Shown piece after piece: positions 35,871 through 46,907 of a stretch of 64,000 nt of DNA. The DNA comes from Haliotis asinina (taxonomy: Eukaryota; Mollusca; Gastropoda; Lepetellida; Haliotidae). Below the pieces are notes generated by a model. It searched no databases. It was given only the letters and a program-made list of their open reading frames with translations, and was not told the DNA's origin. How positions within the stretch are numbered: position 1 is the stretch's first letter; each line of letters starts with the position of its first letter. The stretch covers positions 45,497,747 to 45,561,746 of the forward strand of contig NC_090292.1 in the NCBI RefSeq assembly GCF_037392515.1, in the 5' to 3' direction. Position numbers and translations under genes: made by a program.

Positions 35871-37705
35871 TATATTTAGTGTTGTCTGATTGAATGATTA
35901 TACATATCAATTCCGTAACTGATATATTCTCCTCCTTTTATTGACGATGGATCTGATACACGTGATCATTACACAGGATAAGATAATTACAGAGATCACT
36001 TACAAACATTTCTACACAATGCTTATGTAAATTGCATTGAAAAATCACATTTCAATCAACATGAAACAGCTTGAACAAAATGCAGTTACCTTTGTATGGT
36101 TTATGTACACTACATATGTATATTATGAGTAGAGGCAAGAGTTATCACTTCATATTCGATTATGTATTATTGTCAACTGTTAGAATCAATAGTCGCAAAT
36201 GAGTTAGGTCTAAATTAGTAACTTGGTTTATTTCAAATCTATACGAACATCTATACGATTTAATACAGTATTGCTATTCATGTCTACGATTCATTATGCG
36301 AACTATTACAACGAATGAATGATTTAATTTAGAAGAAGGTTTTGTAACCTTGTCACCGTTAATTCAATCAAGGCGCAAACATAGTATCGTAGTATTCACT
36401 CCCAATGACGAGTAACAAACACTTACCTCCTGTAACAACATGTAATACTCGGATTTCTCGCAGACATGTGTTCATTTGCCTGTATATGCCCCCACCATTG
36501 CAAGCAATTGTTTTCTAAACACATTGATAATTCTTCTGATGAACACAGAAAGTAATCTCTCTGGTAAGAAAAGCTAATCTTTGATCATTACTACTAAATT
36601 GTTTGAAATAATTGGTACAGTACGAATTTAAAATGGAAAAAGCATATGTGAGTCTCTCGCTGAATGAGAGCTGCTTTCTGCTGACGACCATACGCGGCTC
36701 TCGCTGTCAGAAGCTAATTAATTTGCCCCACATACGCATCTCTCGGCCTAAATGAGTTAAGATATTGTGTGTCAAGAACAAGACTACCCGAAAATGCTTA
36801 TAACATGTTTGTTCACTTGGAGAACATTGGAAACGTGACGTGGACATTTTATGTAAGAAATCCTCTGTCAGTTTGTTCTTAACTCGTTTTCGAGAAAGAG
36901 GTCCAAGCATGTTTACTCAAGAATGACATTCAGCAATAGATAATGGTTCACGGTATGAGTTCTATAAAATATACAAATAGGTAGTACAGCCGGAGAGATA
37001 TCTGTCGTTTTTAACATCAAAGAAATGAATTTATAGGTTAGGTGTGATCAACATAATGGTACAAGAAGGAAGACGTTTTCATATTGAACAATAGAAGAGA
37101 ATGTGCCTTCTGTGTAAAACGAAATCCATGTTTTACGTGTGTGCCCTTCTCATACACATCAGCATACGAGATACGTTGCTGAATATTATCTATGTAAGTC
37201 ATTAGCTCTTAAACTACTTCTTTCATCAACTGATATAAACTTTTGTATATCCATCGCATTTAACTGCTTCTGCATAAGTTACTGCCTCTACCATGATTTG
37301 CTGTTTAAATCACTAATTACTACATATTGTACCATATGTATAATGTTTCATATCTGTAACTCCGTTGTATATGGGCCGGAGGCTTTTTGTACAATAAGCG
37401 TCTTTTGACACAAACATACTCTTATACACATAATGCTACATAATGCAAACATTTACAAAGAATGCACATGTCACACTTAAAGTCCTGCTAACCCAACAAG
37501 GTCCAAAGGGTGTCGTAGTTACCGACGTTTGAATTTACTTGTTTGCTCTCTCTCCTTCCCGCCAGTCACGGTATATAATTCCTAGCGACGTGACATGTTG
37601 CACCAACTCAAAAACGTTATCTTTGAAGGCGTTTTTACCATCGAGGTCAAGTAAAACCCTTCATCCCTCTTTGTTGCAAAAACTCCAAAAGTCATCAATG
37701 AGGGG
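35871..37705. other. AT-rich stretch without a supported gene
   Basis: No domain, splice pair or repeat family was recognised. Short open frames (for example 36707-36910 and 37139-37408) have no visible motifs. This is the downstream side of the ankyrin exon at 37706. Confidence 0.5.
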
Positions 37706-38934
37706 TTACGTCAACAACGTTTTACCATCGTTATCTTTGATTGAGCGTCTAGCTCCATTATTTACGAGTAGTTCCACCACATTCTCATATCCCTTATCTG
37801 CTGCTACCATTACCGGTGTCATTTGCTTGTTTCCCCTGCTGTTTATGTCCAGCAGGTTCAGCGAGAGGAGGTATTTAACTACATCAAAATTTCCCTGACT
37901 ACATGCGAGGTGAAGGATGTTGTTTCCCGTTCCACTAATGAGTGACAGATCAGCTCCATGTTTTACGAGTAATTCTACCACTTTTCCACGTCCTTTGAAG
38001 GCTGCCACCATCACTGGTGTCCTCTGATTCCACCCTCTACTGTTAATGTCCACACACTTCAGTGAGAGGAGATATTTAACTATATCAGGATATCCCTGCT
38101 CACAGGCAATGTAAAGGATGTTACTTCCAAATCTTGTAGTCAGTGACATATCAGCTCCATGTTTTACGAGTAATTCCACCACGTCTTTATGTCCCTCGTA
38201 GGCTGCTACCATCACTGGTGTCCTCTGATTCCACCCTCTGCTGTTTATGTCCACCGAATTCAACGAGAGCAGATAATTAACAACATCAATTTGTCCCCCA
38301 TCACAGGCAGTGTGAAGGATGTTTCCATCTCGTGTACGACGTGAGAGATCGGCTCCACGTTTAACAAGTAATTCCACCACTTCTTTATGTCCCTGGTAGG
38401 CTGCCACCATGATTGGCGTCATCTTCTCCCATCCCCTTATGTTTATGTTGATGAAGCTCAGTGAGAGGAGATATTTCACTACATCCAATTGTCCCCCGTA
38501 ACAGGCAAGGTGCAGGACGTTGCCACCTGTTTTAACATTGAGTGATACGTCAGCGCCTTTGTCCACGAGCAATTCCACCACATCTTTGTGTCCCTTCTCT
38601 GCCGCCAGCATGAGAGGTGTTTTCCAGCATGGCATTCTAATATTGATACCCATGTTGTTCTGTGAAAGGACATACTTCACTAACTCTACGTTTCCTCCAA
38701 GACAGGCTGCTTGAAGGATATTCATGCCAAATCTATCTACAAGTGACACGTCAGCTCCTTTACTTACAAGTAACTCAAACACTTCTCTGTGCCCACCAAT
38801 CGCTGCCCACATCATCGGTGTTCTACGAAGCCACTCTTTACAATTCACGTCCACGTGTTTCTGTGACAACAAGAATCTAACCCTTGACAGGTTCCCATTC
38901 TTTGAGGCGATATGAAGGGCACACAATGGTGGAG
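37706..38934 (-). CDS. Ankyrin-repeat exon with twelve repeats (host gene)
   Basis: The exon starts after an acceptor TTTTCTGTTACAG (first base 38934, phase 1) and ends with a TAA at 37706-37708. It encodes about 409 residues with 12 ankyrin repeats and a short GKTLLT end. The repeats alternate between two types: one with NILHLAC..G..DVVKYLLSLN and DINSRGWN, and one with TPVMVAA..GHK.VVELLVKHGADLS. The period is therefore about 67 residues, or 201 bp. No other domain is present. The acceptor phase and family match the exon at 17979-18376. The upstream exons are not visible; a LINE fragment lies at 38983. Confidence 0.8.
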
Positions 38935-38982
38935 CTGTAACAGAAAATTAAACTCTATACATTTGTAAACGATAGTTTGGAA

Positions 38983-39135
38983 TGAGTGAGTGAGTTAGTA
39001 CTTAACATCACGTCGGCAATATCGTGGTGAGAACATTTAACCTGTTATAAACAATAAAGGACAATAAAACTAGAGTGCAAAGTTAAACTAATATCACTAT
39101 TTAGACAATACAACAGGCTAGATCACCAACAACTG
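38983..39135 (-). mobile_element. Short 3' UTR fragment of the ACTC-tailed LINE
   Basis: The minus strand shows the family 3' UTR from the GTTGTTGGTGATCTA block to the terminal ACTC repeats. It is severely 5'-truncated (about 150 bp) and abuts the plus-strand LINE-5 fragment. Both have their own tails, so they are separate insertions. Confidence 0.8.
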
Positions 39136-39758
39136 AATATAACAAAATTATATTCCAACGAATCAAACCCTGCATATAACTGTGTATTTAATCCTTTGTA
39201 TGAGGATTTGTACAGCAGGAAGTCTTCTCTTGTTCCATCTCTTGGTATCAGAGTGAAACCTTTCCTTTCTGCTGCTGGCATTCAGCTAGAAGATATAGCT
39301 CCTTTCCGTTTATTTTCTTCTCCTCCTTGGCAATTGGTTAGGCCACAAGTTGACCTTACACTGACAACATTTCAAATATCAGACACTAATGAGTTACACT
39401 ATAAACAAGAATACCATCAATTAAAAACACAATCTCTTCCAGATTACCGGCTGACAGCTCTATTTTCACAGCAGAAGCAAACACTATATTAATGTCTCTT
39501 AAATACATTGAAAAACACTCCAAACATAAACACAATATAACCTATTCAGACTCCCTTTCTTGCCTTCAGGCGATTAAAAACATTTCTTGCAAACATCCAC
39601 TTTTAATAGAAATAATTGAATTGTATAATGATCTTGCTACTGGCCAATACGACATCGTCTTTTGTTGGTTACCCAGCCATGTAGGGATTTCTGTGAACAC
39701 AATGACCGATCGATCAACAAATCTGTGACACCACTTCTTATTCCTTATTCTGAGTCTA

Positions 39759-40315
39759 CAAGGTTTGTAATCGTAGTATTCGTGTTATTTTAGTTTTGAC
39801 TAGCATTTCATACACCCTCCAGCGGCTGAAGGAATGATGTAAATCCAAATAGGGTCCATGCAGGTAGCCAAGGTACCGTAAGTCTCCATGGTCCCTAAGG
39901 GGCGGTGGGGTAGCCTAATGGTTAAGGCGTTCGCTCGTCACGCCGAAGTCCCCACATGGGTACAATGTGTGAAGCCCATTTTCTGGTGTCCCCCGCCGTG
40001 ATATTGCTGGAACATTGCTAAAAAGCGGCGTAAAACTAAACTCACTCACTCACTCACTCCATGGTCCCTAGTATGGTGATCTACTTCCAGTCGTTGGAGA
40101 TCTGTAGTCTGTTTTCATATTGTTTTGTCCAGATAGTGCTATTATGTTCCACACTAGTTTTAAATTGAAACTGTGATATTCTAGTTGTTTTACTGTCCTT
40201 TGGCGACAGGTTTATTTATGAAATACATATCTTCCGTTTCAGTATTAAATGTTCTCGCCACGATAGGGCTGAAATATTGCCGATGTGACGTTAAATATTA
40301 ACTCACTCACTTACT
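39759..40315 (+). mobile_element. LINE 3' UTR fragment nested in LINE-5
   Basis: Only the 3' UTR and tail of the ACTC-tailed LINE are present. The flanks share a diverged target duplication: CCTTATTCTGAGTCTACA at 39741-39758 and CCTTACTCTGACTACA at 40316-40331. A tRNA-derived SINE is inserted within it at 39898-40056. Confidence 0.8.
39898..40056 (+). mobile_element. tRNA-derived SINE with a LINE-like tail
   Basis: A 159-bp element framed by CTCCATGGTCCCTA at 39884-39897 and 40057-40070. The head has a clear polymerase III A box (TAGCCTAATGG). The expected B box (GGTTCGANNCC) is not found, probably lost. The 3' end, from CGTGATATTGCTGG to ACTCACTCACTC, resembles the terminal block of the resident LINE, suggesting the SINE is mobilised by that LINE. 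Confidence 0.85.
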
Positions 40316-41252
40316 CCTTACTCTGACTACAAAGCTAGTATTAGATCTTACATCTGTGACCTTATGCAAAAGAAGTGGGACACCCAAGTAGGTATAAATA
40401 AATTACATGAAATAAAAAACCTATATTGGTTACACCTACTTGGGCTGTCAGTCCAGATTTGAAGAGGTTATTTTCAGACGATGTCGCATTGGCCATACCA
40501 GATATACTCATGCATACCTGTTAAAACGTGAAGATCCTCCGTTGTGTATCCCTTGTGATGAGAGAGTCACGGTCAAGCATATCCTGCTTGACTGTTTTGA
40601 ATTTTCCATCACAAGGGATAAATATTTCAATGTCAAAACTGTTAAGGATCTTTTTACCAGTGTCAGATCAAATTTACTTATTGGTTGTTTAAAAGAAATT
40701 GATTTCATGAATGAATTTTGATTAATAAATGTTGAAGATAGATATATTTTAATGATTGGTAGTGTAAATTAGCAACTGGTATTGTTAGTGGCTGTATCCT
40801 CAAAGGGGGTTAAACTATCGTAAAATTACGTAAGTCCCAAAACTTTCACAGCTTAATTTTTGCTTACCCGATTTTAAACGTAGTGTATTTCTTCTTTTAA
40901 AATTTGGCTAACCATTCGTACAATCGCCAGCGGCTGAAGGAATGGTAAATACAACTAGGGTCCATGCAGGTAGCAAAGGTACTGTAAGACCCCACAGTCC
41001 CTGGTATGGTGATCTATCTTCAGTTGTCGGCGGTCTATAGCCTGTTTTTATATTGTATCGTCGTCTGTAGTTGAATTGTTTTAGATTTCATTACTAATTA
41101 TAAATATTTGCCTGTGATTAGTCTCATTGCTTTACTGTCCTTCGTTGACAGATTTTTTACCATTCTCTATTATGTATGACATTAATTGTTCTCGTCAATA
41201 TATGGCTGAAATATTGCCGATGTGACGTTAAATGTTAACTCACTCACTCACT

Positions 41253-41345
41253 TTGCTACCTACACGGACCCTAGTTGGATATATACCATCCCTTCAGCTG
41301 CTTGCGAGTGTAAGAAATGTTAGCCAAAACTGAAACGAGAATATT
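41253..41345 (-). mobile_element. LINE 3' UTR scrap, minus strand
   Basis: About 90 bp match the reverse complement of the family 3' UTR (the GGGTCCATGCAGG region and neighbours). No tail is seen, so this is a remnant broken at both ends. Confidence 0.65.
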
Positions 41346-41395
41346 GCCTTTAATGAGCTAGTTTACACTGATTTGAAGGAAATGTCGTGGAAGAC

Positions 41396-42000
41396 CTAGG
41401 CCATGATCGAGGTTTCCCCGGATGACCAGAAGTCGGGACCAGAACAGAAAACACCCCACACCCTACAACTTCCGCCCCCGAATCTATCGACTTCCTGTAC
41501 ACAACGTTGGGCATACCAGACTCTATGCCTGTCATCCGCTAAACTGAGGGTAAAACTGGATTCATAGCTGAAGACGTCTTGATTCCAGTCTCTCAGGGTC
41601 CATAGGAGGTGACATTGGACCCACAACAGACGTTGACGTTGATGAAACGGCGTCAGTATTGGCCCACGATATGGACGATGAGAATTGAGATTGGCACCCC
41701 GCAACCGACTTCGAATGGTCTGCGAGGACAGTCGACCTCTAAACTTCCCAGCCCTGGTTCGGGTAGCTGGCAGCCTGCAGAAATCTGTCACGTAGGTGAC
41801 GTAGAACGATTTGACTGTCTTCTGCTTGTGACGTCAAACGCAGACGACCCGATCTTGGACGATCAGGAGTGGTTGCAGTTTGTTGTAGAACACCTCGCAA
41901 GTCATACACAGTGCGACGGCTGCATCCCACTGTTCATGTGACGTCAATAACTGATCTTTCCGCTGGCAACATGCTAAGGGCATTACTCGTTTGAGTGGCA
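41396..42000 (-). pseudogene. Tc1-like transposase relic
   Basis: The minus strand shows a Tc1/mariner-type transposase. An N-terminal helix-turn-helix part (GCSRRTVYDLRGVLQQT and DRPRSGRLR) lies in one frame. The segment SSQTIRSRLRGANLNSHRPYRGPILT and the catalytic-core-like DVFSYESSF and RVWYAQR lie in another. At least two frameshifts and a missing C terminus make it inactive. Terminal inverted repeats were not identified. The family length would be about 340 residues. Confidence 0.75.
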
Positions 42001-42010
42001 TTTTAAAAGT

Positions 42011-42188
42011 TGAGGTGTACAAATAGGACAATTTGTTATGGACGTTTCGATACAGATTCTTGTACCGTTGTCAAGCAGTTGTCAGTCATTCCTGCTTAAC
42101 AACGGTACAAGAATCTCTATCGAAACGTCGCAATCATGCAATAAAGAAATTGTTATCCATAACAGCTTGTCCTATTTGTATACTGTGG
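42011..42188. mobile_element. Foldback (MITE-like) element
   Basis: The arms are long inverted repeats. The left arm reads GTGTACAAATAGGACAA, then GTTATGGA and ACGTTTCGATA to GTACCGTTGT; the right arm carries their complements in reverse order, with an extra 26 bp or so. The direct repeat TTTAAAAGT at 42002-42010 and 42189-42197 may be a 9-bp target duplication. No coding capacity is present. The transposase family is unknown. Confidence 0.7.
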
Positions 42189-42394
42189 TTTAAAAGTGTT
42201 GTTTCTCTCGATTCTTGAGGCCAATGGAAATACGTGCAAATGAAGAAACCCCCGATGCGAAGATCACGTGATCGACTGCACGTGCAAAACCGAATGGAAA
42301 ACCTATCGAAAGATAGTGATCCCATTTCGGATACATAGATGTATCATCAGAGAATAAATATTCATTTGTTTTTAAAAATTACATTTTGTGAAGT

Positions 42395-43477
42395 TTCTTT
42401 TTTGATTCAGTATAATTACCAATCTGAACAACCAATCATTAAAATACATCTGTCCACAGAAAATATTACTCAAAATTCAACAATTACATAGATTTCCTTT
42501 GAAAAAAGTATATTTAAATAAGCACTAACAGTGTTACAGAGATCCTTAACTGTTTTTACAGTAAAACACTCATCCCTTATTATGGAGAGTTCAACACCGT
42601 CAAGCAGGATATGCTTGGCCGTGACTCTCCCATCATAAGGGATACAAAACGGAGGATCCGCAACATTTAACAGGTATGCATGAGTATATCGTGTATGTCC
42701 AATACGACATCGTCTTAAAATAACCTCTTCAAATCTGGTATGGCTGCAGTATTGCCGATGTGACGTTGAATATTAACTCACTCACTCACTCACTCACTCA
42801 CTCTTCAAATCTGGACTGACAACCCAAGCAGGTGTAACCAATGTACGCAGGTGTAAGTTCTAAACAACACAGGACGATGTCGTACTCTCCACTAACAAGA
42901 TCATTATGTAATTCAATAATTTCTATTAAAAGTGGATGTTTACAAGAAAGATGTCAAAAAGACGTCAAATCGCCAGAAGACAAGAAGGAGAGTCTGAATA
43001 GATTATGTATTGTTTATGGTTAGTATGTCTTTGAATATATTTAAGAGACGTAAATGTATGTAAAAAGTATTGATCTAGAAGATATTGTTCTGTATCCAAT
43101 GACCGTAGCACAAGCTACTGAGCCACCGTCCATGGACCTGTCGGAAATTATTTGTAATTATAGATTTGTTATATTTGCTTTTCAATTGATGATGTTCCTT
43201 TTTATATTGCTTCTGATTTGCTTCTGATTTGTAGAAGCAGTTAATGTTAGGTCAACTTGTGGCTTAACCAGGTGCCAAGGAGGGGAAGAAAGAAGTCGTG
43301 AAGGAGCTATATTTTCCAGCTCATTGCCGACAGCAGTAATAAATGGCTTAATTTTGAGCCCAAGAAGCGGAACAAGGGAAGGTTGTTTAGTGTAGAAATC
43401 TTCAAAAAGAATGGAATGCAGGATTAGACTGGTTAGAATATAGTTTTGGGATATATTGTAAAACTAATTTAATACGG
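42395..43477 (-). mobile_element. LINE-6: old ORF2 fragment of the ACTC-tailed LINE
   Basis: The minus strand carries a decayed ORF2 C terminus: Cys/His tail (around 42540-42840), RNase H remnants (42840-43150) and connection region (to 43477), with part of the 3' UTR down to about 42395. The tail itself is lost. Many small changes suggest one of the oldest copies here. It hosts a 62-bp insertion at 42739-42800 and ends at a microsatellite. Confidence 0.75.
42739..42800 (+). mobile_element. 62-bp insertion made only of the LINE 3' end
   Basis: The insert holds TATGGCTGCAGTATTGCCGA, the GATGTGACGTTGAATATTAA block and ACTC repeats, nothing else. It is flanked by a perfect 14-bp target duplication, CTCTTCAAATCTGG, at 42725-42738 and 42801-42814. 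It is the shortest retrotransposition product in the window. Confidence 0.92.
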
Positions 43478-43478
43478 C

Positions 43479-43480
<2 letters not shown>

Positions 43481-43550
<70 letters not shown>

Positions 43551-43562
43551 TGTATGTATGTA
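43481..43562. repeat. Compound microsatellite (TG)n(TATG)n
   Basis: About 16 TG units, a short GCGTGTATA interruption, then about 10-11 TATG units. It marks the end of the LINE-6 fragment. An open frame across it is an artefact of the repeat. Confidence 0.95.
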
Positions 43563-44242
43563 TAATTTATACTGAAATTAATAAGATTCGAAATTCTGAC
43601 GAAGAGTGTCAATATACATTATTTCCCCCTTTGAATGTACCAGATGATCCTGGGAACAGTAAAACCATTAACAAGCAAACTGTAGTTTTCCATACTTCAG
43701 CCCCAAGTTTGAGTTTTCTTCACAGTCGGCGTTTGACTCCCGAATCTGAATATTCAACCGGCAGATACGCAGGCAGGTAGGTACTTAAAAACTGTGAAAA
43801 ATATTACAGGAGCTCAGTCAGAAACAAACCGAATGCCCTTTTGTCCAACGTGTATCTTCAGAGAGATTGTAGCAGTTACAGTTTGATGCCATTACACATA
43901 AATTATGACGTCACAGTAGGGACAAAGTTTTAGAGTGAGAAGTTCACAGTTTAATTTGGCTTCAATGTATCTATGAAGTAATGAAGAAATGTTGTGAATT
44001 TAATATCATTTCCTTTGGCACAGACATCTAGATGCTCACTCAGTGGGATACATCGGATTTCAGATCACTTTGTTTGTTATTTATGGACACGAACTCGGGT
44101 TCTCAACTTTTCGGATTGAGTAATATACTACCTTTCCATGTTATGGCATATGTACTCTCACCTACAATGCCATGTAGCAATTAATTAAACGTGATTTAGT
44201 TTACAAAAGGATTTCCTCTGTTTGTGAGTCCTGTGGTGTTTA
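43563..44242. other. Stretch without a supported gene
   Basis: No domain, repeat family or RNA gene was recognised. It ends at the target duplication CTGTGGTGTTTA (44231-44242). Confidence 0.45.
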
Positions 44243-44480
44243 GTGGTGATCTATCTTCAGTTGTTGGCAATCTATAGCATGATTTTATATTCTATTGTCC
44301 GAATAGTGATATTATTTTTAACTTTCCATGCTAGTTTAATTGTGATATTCTAGTTGTTTTACTGTCCTTCGTTGACGGGTCTATATACTATACATATATT
44401 TCATTTCAGAATTAAATGTTCTCGTCACGATATGGCTGAGATATTGCCGATGTGACGTTAAACATTAACTCACTCACTCA
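44243..44480 (+). mobile_element. 5'-truncated LINE insertion (3' UTR only)
   Basis: It begins at the GTGGTGATCTATCTTCAG block of the family 3' UTR and ends in ACTC repeats. CTGTGGTGTTTA at 44231-44242 is repeated at 44481-44492 as a 12-bp target duplication. Confidence 0.92.
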
Positions 44481-44712
44481 CTGTGGTGTTTATGTCTTGA
44501 AACATCACAACAAAACGCACCATCTGTAAAATACCCGCATTTTACAACATGGTTTTCAATAATGTAGTGTCACAGAAGACACAACTCACATATAATGCAC
44601 GTGCAAGCTGGGTACGAAATAGTCTCTTTACTGAGATGAGGTATAAAAGGTTGATTGCTGTCTGTGGATTAATATTATTCATTGTATTTGGAATATTGTT
44701 GACGAAATCAAC

Positions 44713-45331
44713 ATGCCACGTCTAAGTGAAGCCAACCGTCATATCGCCATTGGTCTCCTTGTCCCTGGCCAGTCTCGACACATGGATGTTCACCATAGCA
44801 CGATTTCACAGCTCTGGGAGAAACATCGCTCTCAGAATTCCGTAGCAGATGCCCCTCGTTTTGGGCAACCTCAAGCGACCACTGCGGACAGGATCGCTAC
44901 ATTCCGGAGACACCATGTGCGCCATCAAACTGCATCGGCGACAAGTGCCGCTTGAAAACTACCCGGATTGAGGAGGCTTTTGCACAAACGGTCAGAAACA
45001 GATTGAGAGAGGCTTGTTTACGTGCCAGAAGACCTCATTTTGGCCCTATGGTTCGACAAAAACATTCAGGCGTTCTATCGAATTGGCTTAGAATCTGGTC
45101 AAGATTCTGCAACTCGCACAGACACTTCACAGGCAGAGTGGGCTGCGATTGGCGGGATTCTATGACATACTCGTCCGATGCCGTGCAATTCTGGATGCCC
45201 ACGGTGGTCACAGTAGGTATTGACTTCAGCGCCACCACACGTCTCCATGTAACACTCAAACTGACTTTCCTCGACTTGGTGGAAAAGACGGATAGGTGTG
45301 TAATTTCGCTAAATTTCATTGACTCATAAAG
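44713..45331 (+). pseudogene. Tc1-like transposase relic, plus strand
   Basis: It starts MPRLSEANRHIAIGLLVPGQS, then VHHSTISQLWEKHRS (helix-turn-helix) and GQPQATTADRIATFRRHH. After a stop at about 44953 the frame changes to VRNRLREACLRARRPHFGP, and the catalytic part is reduced to short pieces such as DAVQFWMP. The ATG and N terminus fit Tc1-family proteins; the DDE catalytic residues cannot all be traced. No terminal inverted repeats were identified. It is not the same copy or orientation as 41396-42000. Confidence 0.75.
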
Positions 45332-45724
45332 CATACAAGATGTTTCAAAATAGACATAAGAATACAGATGAAATACCTATATGCGTTTCTTTTTGGGAGA
45401 GTATATTATATTTTTGTACAAACCGTCTGAGTTCTGTTATACATAGGAATTTCCGTGTATCGTGAAAGTTGCCGTGCTCTGCAACAATATGTTGACTTGT
45501 TCCACAGTAATTTCTGTTACATCTGGATACAGTAGTATTTAATACATTCAGCGTCAGTTACTCTAAAGTAAATTTTGCTTTGGTTAAGATTCTTATAAGA
45601 TTCTGATTTTGTCTTTTTTCACTTATCGTTGTTCTTTTTCCTGTTTATTTCTAGGTTTCCAAAGAAGTGTTGAAATCTAGATATGTACATTACACAATGC
45701 CATTTTAGAAAGTGGTCAAATGTA

Positions 45725-45867
45725 ACATATGTCATATTTGGGATTTAGCGGCTAACTTTGTGTGCTGCTGATTAGGTGCCTGACTCGAATCCCAGGTGGG
45801 ATTCAGCAAAAACTAAGCTTGAATTTGTGCTTTAATGAGAAAGTGTAATCCCAAATATGACATATGT
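45725..45867. repeat. Palindromic element with 21-bp inverted repeats
   Basis: The 21-bp arm spans 45725-45745 (core GTCATATTTGGGATT) and is repeated perfectly inverted at 45847-45867. The interior of about 100 bp is non-coding. The size and perfect arms fit a small MITE; no target duplication longer than a few bases is obvious. Confidence 0.65.
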
Positions 45868-46451
45868 GAAAACTAAAAAGTTACATTGCATATTTTAGAA
45901 AAATATATGTTGACTGTGACGAGACTTCTCTATCCAAGACAAAACTCATGTATGTTTTATTGACGCCTATGTGTCTGGCTGCTATGCAGTATGCAGTGCA
46001 CAACATCACTCAAGTGATCCCATGTAATTTTAAATTAACACCTATACGCCATAAACAAAATATACTGCTTTCTGTCTCTGTCGCATCATGGGACAGGCAT
46101 CCTAACATGACATGTTATGATGTCGTTGGAAAACGAACTGCATCCAGTTTAATCGGATGACTGGATCAAGCCGAAAACGGTGCAAACTCAGATTGTTCGT
46201 TTCAAGTCCTGTTTTTGGACCTGGACGAACTAAAGTTTCCACCCACGGAGCAGTTCACCAGCTCAGTATTTGTTGACTGGTTTGAACGCAAATGCAGAGA
46301 GCATACATTTACAAACCCTAACATAAGAACGGTATAAGAATCCAAATTGAAAAGTCGAATTGTAAACAATAAATGAATTTGTTAAAGAATCATACTATCT
46401 CATAACACCATAATTCTAAAATGCCAATCCAACAGATCGTCTCTACACACA

Positions 46452-46487
<36 letters not shown>

Positions 46488-46849
46488 ATGAGCCGTCAGT
46501 GTATCGGCAAAGGAACCAGGCAATGAAACGACTTCGATGCACTAGAGTACACACCCGTCCACTCTGACTGGACTCGGTCTCATGGATGTTTTGTTTCCAG
46601 GGAAGTAAACCCAAGTACAAGAAATTGCACATTTGATTCGCGATTCGCTCCATTCATTACTCGACAGAGCAAATTCCTGCAGAAGTAAATCTCATTTCAG
46701 TGATCACTGACCTCTTTCACCGATCTCACACCATCGTGTGGAATACCCCAACTGTAAGATTGACCAGACAAACCCCTATGCATCTTCGGGTCCAGTTTGA
46801 ATTCATTACAAATCCTTTCGTAAGCCTTCGTGTTAGATTCCTCAGACGA
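45868..46849. other. Stretch without a supported gene, containing an (AC)n microsatellite
   Basis: An (AC)n run lies at about 46446-46485. Small open frames have no recognisable motif. The last 100 bp or so may already be a diverged 5' part of LINE-8. Confidence 0.5.
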
Positions 46850-46907
46850 TGAACGTTTCACAAAACGTTTCTATTGTGAAAGAGATACTCCTCCTTGATA
46901 CCTTGTC

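Larger units (their letters stand above)
39136..41252 (+). mobile_element. LINE-5: 5'-truncated LINE with nested insertions
   Basis: It starts inside ORF2 (ITKLYSNESNPAYNC), runs through the connection region and a partly deleted RNase H domain (the FTDGSKDGG motif is missing near 39440), and is interrupted at 39758 by a second LINE fragment. It resumes at about 40316 with the ORF2 C terminus (GCQSRFEEVIFRRCRIGHTRYTH), 3' UTR and ACTC tail. It is an old copy with several frameshifts. Confidence 0.85.

Noticed and set aside
38983-39760. Possible 5' inversion (twin priming) because minus and plus LINE pieces abut
   Set aside because: Both pieces have their own ACTC tail and cover different parts, so two insertions explain it better.
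43481-43562. CRISPR-like or other functional tandem array
   Set aside because: These are simple TG and TATG microsatellites; no spacers are present anywhere in the window.
43484-43780. Open frame of 98 codons starting in the microsatellite
   Set aside because: The beginning is repeat-encoded Cys/Val and the rest has no domain or splice support.
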